DNA of 7,396 nucleotides, taken from contig DAIEFO010000079.1 in assembly GCA_027325475.1 (NCBI GenBank), forward strand, positions 1-7,396. The letters run 5' to 3'. Positions 4,350 to 7,396 of the stretch are shown one piece after another. The notes below the pieces were generated by a model that was given only the letters and a program-made list of their open reading frames with translations, had not been told where the DNA came from and did no database searches. The stretch is from Desulfobacteraceae bacterium (GTDB lineage: Bacteria; Desulfobacterota; Desulfobacteria; Desulfobacterales; Desulfatirhabdiaceae). Position numbers and translations under genes: made by a program. Every line of letters starts with the position of its first letter. Positions within the stretch are counted from its first letter, which is position 1.

Positions 4350-6242
4350 ATGAATTTTCCCGCAGACTTGAATATTGACCGCTATACCCCCGTGCAGCTC
4401 TCTCTTCGCGAACCTCAACTGCTCCCGGACCCAAAAGACCTGCTGGCCAGGAATATCAAGATGGTCAGAGACAGTATCGTTTTTTTCACCGCCTACGCCA
4501 ATCTCAAAGGACTAGGAGGACATACCGGCGGGGCCTATGACATCGTTCCGGAACTTTTGATAATCGACGGACTGATCAAGGGCGGCGAATCCATTTACCC
4601 GGTGTATTTCGACGAAGCGGGGCATCGTGTGGCGGCGCAGTATATCATGGCGGTTCTGAATGGCTTTATGCCCCCGGAAGCGCTGATGCATTACCGCGAA
4701 TTCGGAAAAGGCCTTTATGGCCACCCCGAACGGCATGATGAGGCAGGTATTTTCTTCAGCTCCGGAAGACTCGGGCACTTGTGGAGTTATGTCAATGGCG
4801 TGGCGGCCGCCAATCCAGACAAGGCCGTTGTTTTGTTCGGAAGTGACGGTTCCCAGCAGGAAGGCGGAGACGCCGAAGCCGCACGATATGCGGTGGCCAA
4901 CAAACTCGATATCAAACTGCTGATCGACGATAATGACGTGACCATTGCCGGACATCCCAGCCAGTATATGACAGGGTATGACGTCGAAAAAACCTTGCAG
5001 GGACACGGACTTTCCGTCAGCTCCGGAAACGGTGAAGACCTGGATGCGCTGTACCAGAGAATCCATGCGGCGCTCACATCCCGCGGGCCATATGCACTGA
5101 TCAACCGCCGCAAAATGGCGCCGGAAGTTGACGGCATCGAAGGGCTTCCCAAGGGTCATGATGTGATTCCCGTCAATTTCGCCATTTCATATCTCAAACG
5201 AAATGGATATGAAGAATCCGTCCGGATGCTGGAGACGCCTCCTGCCAAGACCGCCGCACCATCGTTCAAGGGCAGTTCGCCGGAACAGGGCAAAAACAGG
5301 GATGACTTCGGTAAATATGTCTGTGACATCTTGAAACAAATGCCGGATCGCAAACAGGTGCTGGTTGTGGATTCCGATCTGGAAGGTTCATGCGGTCTGC
5401 ATCATATTCGAAAAGCCTTTCCGGACGTGTATGTCCATGGCGGCATTATGGAACGCAACAATTTCTCCGTAGCCGCCGGATTCGGCGCCTGTGAAGGAAA
5501 GCAGGGCATTTTCGCCACATTTTCCGCATTTTTAGAAATGGTCATCTCTGAAATCACCATGGCCCGGCTCAACAAGGCCAATGTGCTGGCGCATTTTTCT
5601 CACGCCGGCGTGGACGATATGGCAGACAACACCTGTCACTTCGGAATCAACAATTTTTTCGCAGACAATGGTCTGGCGGAAAATGATATCACACGGCTGT
5701 ATTATCCTGCGGACAGCCTCCAGTTGAAAGCCGTTCTGTCTTCGATATTTTTTGACCAGGGGCTGCGTTTCGTCTTTTCGACCCGTTCCGCCACGCCGTT
5801 TATTCTGAAACCGGACGGACAGCGTTTTTTCGATGATGCCTACACGTTCATTCCGGGCAAGGATGATGTGATCCGGGAAGGCCGGGACGGCTATATTGTT
5901 ACTTACGGCGAAATGCTGTACCGGTGTCTGGATATTGTCGAAAGCCTGAAAGACGAGGGCGTTTTCATCGGTCTTATCAACAAACCCACCCTGAACATGA
6001 TTGATGAAGACACGCTTCGGCGCATCGGTTCCAGCAGCTCGGTGCTTGTGGTGGAAACACAGAACATCCGGACAGGGCTGGGCGTTCGTCTGGGCACCTG
6101 GCTCCTCGAAAGGGGATATCACCCCCGGTATGCCAGCATGGGCACCCATAAAGAAGGCCATGGCGGGCTTTCAGAACAGATTCCGTATCAGGGAATGGGG
6201 CAGGATGCCATCCGCGCCCGAATTCTCGACATGATTCAATAG
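4350..6242 (+). CDS. Divergent single-chain transketolase-like thiamine-diphosphate enzyme
   Basis: 630 residues in transketolase domain order. The N-terminal ThDP-binding domain (about 30-270) has GLGGHTGG (54-61), AGHRVAAQYI (90-99), YGHPE (123-127) and the diphosphate/Mg motif GSDGSQQEGGDAEAARYA (164-181) ending at IDDND (192-196). The pyrimidine-binding domain (about 315-480) has GGIMERNNFSVAAGFG (364-379), with Glu368 fitting the ThDP-activating glutamate, then FATFSAF and FSHAGVDDMADNTCHF (416-431). The C-terminal domain is about 500-630. By my own alignment to textbook transketolase, the histidines at 58, 92, 125, 418 and 430 and Arg479 fall at substrate or cofactor positions, so an active enzyme is likely. 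Oddities: the usual GDGE is GSDGS, and the GxTHQ segment is NTCHF. Family role: two-carbon ketol transfer between sugar phosphates; the true substrate may differ. AAGGA (4338-4342) with 7-base spacing supports the start. coaE begins about 10 bases after its stop. Confidence 0.82.
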   Translation: MNFPADLNIDRYTPVQLSLREPQLLPDPKDLLARNIKMVRDSIVFFTAYANLKGLGGHTGGAYDIVPELLIIDGLIKGGESIYPVYFDEAGHRVAAQYIMAVLNGFMPPEALMHYREFGKGLYGHPERHDEAGIFFSSGRLGHLWSYVNGVAAANPDKAVVLFGSDGSQQEGGDAEAARYAVANKLDIKLLIDDNDVTIAGHPSQYMTGYDVEKTLQGHGLSVSSGNGEDLDALYQRIHAALTSRGPYALINRRKMAPEVDGIEGLPKGHDVIPVNFAISYLKRNGYEESVRMLETPPAKTAAPSFKGSSPEQGKNRDDFGKYVCDILKQMPDRKQVLVVDSDLEGSCGLHHIRKAFPDVYVHGGIMERNNFSVAAGFGACEGKQGIFATFSAFLEMVISEITMARLNKANVLAHFSHAGVDDMADNTCHFGINNFFADNGLAENDITRLYYPADSLQLKAVLSSIFFDQGLRFVFSTRSATPFILKPDGQRFFDDAYTFIPGKDDVIREGRDGYIVTYGEMLYRCLDIVESLKDEGVFIGLINKPTLNMIDEDTLRRIGSSSSVLVVETQNIRTGLGVRLGTWLLERGYHPRYASMGTHKEGHGGLSEQIPYQGMGQDAIRARILDMIQ

Positions 6243-6252
6243 GCCGGAAGTC

Positions 6253-6855
6253 GTGGTGGTTGCAGGACTCACGGGAGGCATTGCCACCGGAAAATCAACG
6301 GTTTCCGCGATTTTTAAAACCTGCGGCGCTGTCATTGTGGATGCCGATGTCATTGCCCGAGAGGTGGTTCAGAAAGGACGAAAAGCCTGGTCTGAAATTA
6401 TAGACACGTTCGGAAGCCGGATTCTGCTTCCAGACGGCAGCATCAACCGTCCAGCGCTCGGGGACATTATTTTTCATGATCCTGTCCGGCAACAGATTCT
6501 AAACCACATTGTTCACCCCGAAGTAATGGCTGAAACCAACAGGCGTCTGGTGGAAATTAATCATGATTCACCAGACGCCGTTGTTATTCTGGATGTGCCG
6601 CTGCTGTTTGAATCCGGTATGGACAAAGGGCTTTCGGAAATCATTGTGGTATATATTCCGGAACCGCTTCAGCTTCAACGGCTGATGCACAGAAACGCCC
6701 TGTCCAAAGATCAGGCACTGGCCAGAATCCGCTCCCAAATGCCTGTCGAAGAAAAAAAACACCGGGCCACGCGGATCATTGACAACAGCGGCTCCATCGA
6801 CATAACCCGGAAAGCGACCCAGACCATATATCACTTGCTGATTCGCAAAAATTGA
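6253..6855 (+). CDS. coaE: Dephospho-CoA kinase
   Basis: 200 residues, the usual length. The protein catalyses the last step of CoA synthesis, ATP-dependent phosphorylation of the 3'-hydroxyl of dephospho-CoA, in the cytoplasm. Diagnostic features: P-loop GLTGGIATGKST (5-16), DADVIAREVV (30-39) with the family's DxD-type acid pair, INRPALG (64-70), HPEV (78-81), DVPLLFE (114-120) of the lid and substrate region, the Arg/Gln-rich RIRSQMP (148-154), and IDNSGS (166-171). The start is a GTG; two adjacent GTG codons (6253 and 6256) are possible, and GGAAG at 6246-6250 is better spaced for the second. The gene lies about 10 bases after the transketolase stop and 9 bases before the next ATG, indicating one operon. 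It supplies CoA to the acyl-CoA enzymes elsewhere in the window, but nothing suggests shared control. Confidence 0.95.
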   Translation: MVVAGLTGGIATGKSTVSAIFKTCGAVIVDADVIAREVVQKGRKAWSEIIDTFGSRILLPDGSINRPALGDIIFHDPVRQQILNHIVHPEVMAETNRRLVEINHDSPDAVVILDVPLLFESGMDKGLSEIIVVYIPEPLQLQRLMHRNALSKDQALARIRSQMPVEEKKHRATRIIDNSGSIDITRKATQTIYHLLIRKN

Positions 6856-6864
6856 GAGAAATTC

Positions 6865-7254
6865 ATGAACAATATCATTCTGGCATGTATCATCGGGTTT
6901 ACCATAGGCACAGCAGGCTACATCATGTTGCGGTTCTGGATTCTGCCCATCCGGAGGTATCAAAAGGTTAAAAAAAATATCCGGATTTTTTTCAATCAAC
7001 TCACCGCTCCGGTGACAGACACCAGCAGTTCCATGATATCGGCGGAACAGGCGGATATCTGCCGCAAGCATGCAGCCGCTCTGACAGATACCTATTATGA
7101 TGATCTCCCCCAGTGGTACCGGATGGTTCTCTCGCATAAACTCAATGAATCCCCCACCGAGGCGTCACGGGATTTGCTGACGCTGTCCAACACCCACGAC
7201 CCTGATCATGTCCGGAACCGGATCAAGAAAATCCGGCAGTATCTGCGCATATAA
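6865..7254 (+). CDS. Small single-pass membrane protein of unknown function
   Basis: 129 residues. Residues 4-29 (IILACIIGFTIGTAGYIMLRFWILPI) form one hydrophobic membrane segment. The basic stretch RRYQKVKKNIR follows directly, so by the positive-inside rule the remaining 95 or so residues should be cytoplasmic. That part looks helical and polar, ends in a basic tail (RNRIKKIRQYLRI), and shows no catalytic motif I recognise. The segment has no cleavage-site pattern, so it is an anchor rather than a secreted signal. The ATG at 6865 is 9 bases after the coaE stop with GAGAGA-type purines upstream (6854-6859), so it is probably the last gene of the transketolase-coaE unit. I do not recognise the family. 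Confidence 0.75.
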   Translation: MNNIILACIIGFTIGTAGYIMLRFWILPIRRYQKVKKNIRIFFNQLTAPVTDTSSSMISAEQADICRKHAAALTDTYYDDLPQWYRMVLSHKLNESPTEASRDLLTLSNTHDPDHVRNRIKKIRQYLRI

Positions 7255-7285
7255 ATAGTGTCGTCAGTTAATCGGCTGTGTACAA

Positions 7286-7297
7286 AGTGAATTCACT
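7286..7297. repeat. 12-bp perfect palindrome AGTGAATTCACT
   Basis: The gap from 7255 to about 7330 holds AGTGAATTCACT, a perfect 12-base palindrome centred on an EcoRI-like GAATTC, 33 bases before a GGAG-ATG. It could be an operator for the following gene. No T run follows, so it is not a terminator, and no other clear terminator closes the upstream operon. Confidence 0.35.
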
Positions 7298-7339
7298 CTG
7301 CCTGCCTTTTGTTAAGAACGGAGATTATCATGCACAAAT

Positions 7340-7396
7340 ATGATCACAATTAATTTCAAACACGTTCAGATACCCGTGCTGGCCATGGGAAAGGGC
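7340..7396 (+). CDS. Possible start of a further gene, cut off by the window end
   Basis: An open frame from ATG at 7340 reads MITINFKHVQIPVLAMGKG to the last base and has plausible protein composition. The good Shine-Dalgarno here, GGAG at 7320-7323, is 16 bases away from it. That site is correctly spaced (6 bases) for another ATG at 7330, which gives only MHKYDHN before TAA at 7351-7353 in a different frame. Either the 7-codon ORF is a leader or coupling peptide, or one base is wrong here, or the real start differs. Function unknown. Confidence 0.4.
   Translation, partial: MITINFKHVQIPVLAMGKG

Noticed and set aside
4512..5159. Long minus-strand ORFs opposite the transketolase gene (also at 5532-6161).
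   Set aside because: The sense strand carries a full transketolase protein; these are antisense shadows from codon bias.
6568..7137. 189-codon minus-strand ORF spanning coaE and the membrane protein gene.
   Set aside because: It crosses two well-supported plus-strand genes and their junction, with no motif of its own.

Overview
The window looks like chromosome from a fatty-acid- or aromatic-degrading member of the Desulfobacterota (a Desulfobacteraceae-type sulfate reducer is my best guess). This is inferred from the roughly 600-residue acyl-CoA dehydrogenase type, its pairing with a FadR/YsiA-like TetR regulator, the style of the small IPSYQIHNVL protein, and moderate GC with good Shine-Dalgarno sites. 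It is not proven by any marker gene.

Layout. (1) Positions 2-271, plus strand: the C-terminal end of an AMP-forming acyl-CoA synthetase, closed by a rho-independent terminator. (2) Positions 383-2982, minus strand, convergent with it: a tetR-acyl-CoA dehydrogenase unit with its own terminator. The regulator closely resembles Bacillus FadR (YsiA). The dehydrogenase reading frame is broken once, at 1563-1564, by what looks like one missing G in a GGG run (minus strand). (3) Positions 2983-3254, divergent control region: two near-identical 18-bp palindromes (TGAATGA-N4-TCATTCA) that closely match the Bacillus FadR box, two possible promoters toward tetR, and a strong sigma-70-type promoter toward the next plus-strand gene. 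(4) Positions 3255-4214, plus strand: a zinc-ribbon Nudix hydrolase and a 122-residue protein of unknown function. (5) Positions 4350-7254, plus strand: a tightly packed run of a divergent single-chain transketolase, dephospho-CoA kinase (coaE) and a small single-pass membrane protein. (6) Positions 7255-7396: a short gap with a 12-bp palindrome, and the probable first codons of another gene running off the end.

How the genes fit together. The acyl-CoA synthetase activates fatty acids, the dehydrogenase performs the first beta-oxidation step, and the FadR-like protein is expected to repress its own operon until long-chain acyl-CoA appears. CoaE makes the CoA these enzymes use, but its operon looks like housekeeping and shows no FadR box. 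The main points of interest are the conserved FadR-type operator pair outside Firmicutes, the frameshift, the unusual translation start of the regulator, and the divergent transketolase. No mobile element, CRISPR array, tRNA or rRNA was seen, and no gene-free stretch exceeds 300 bases.
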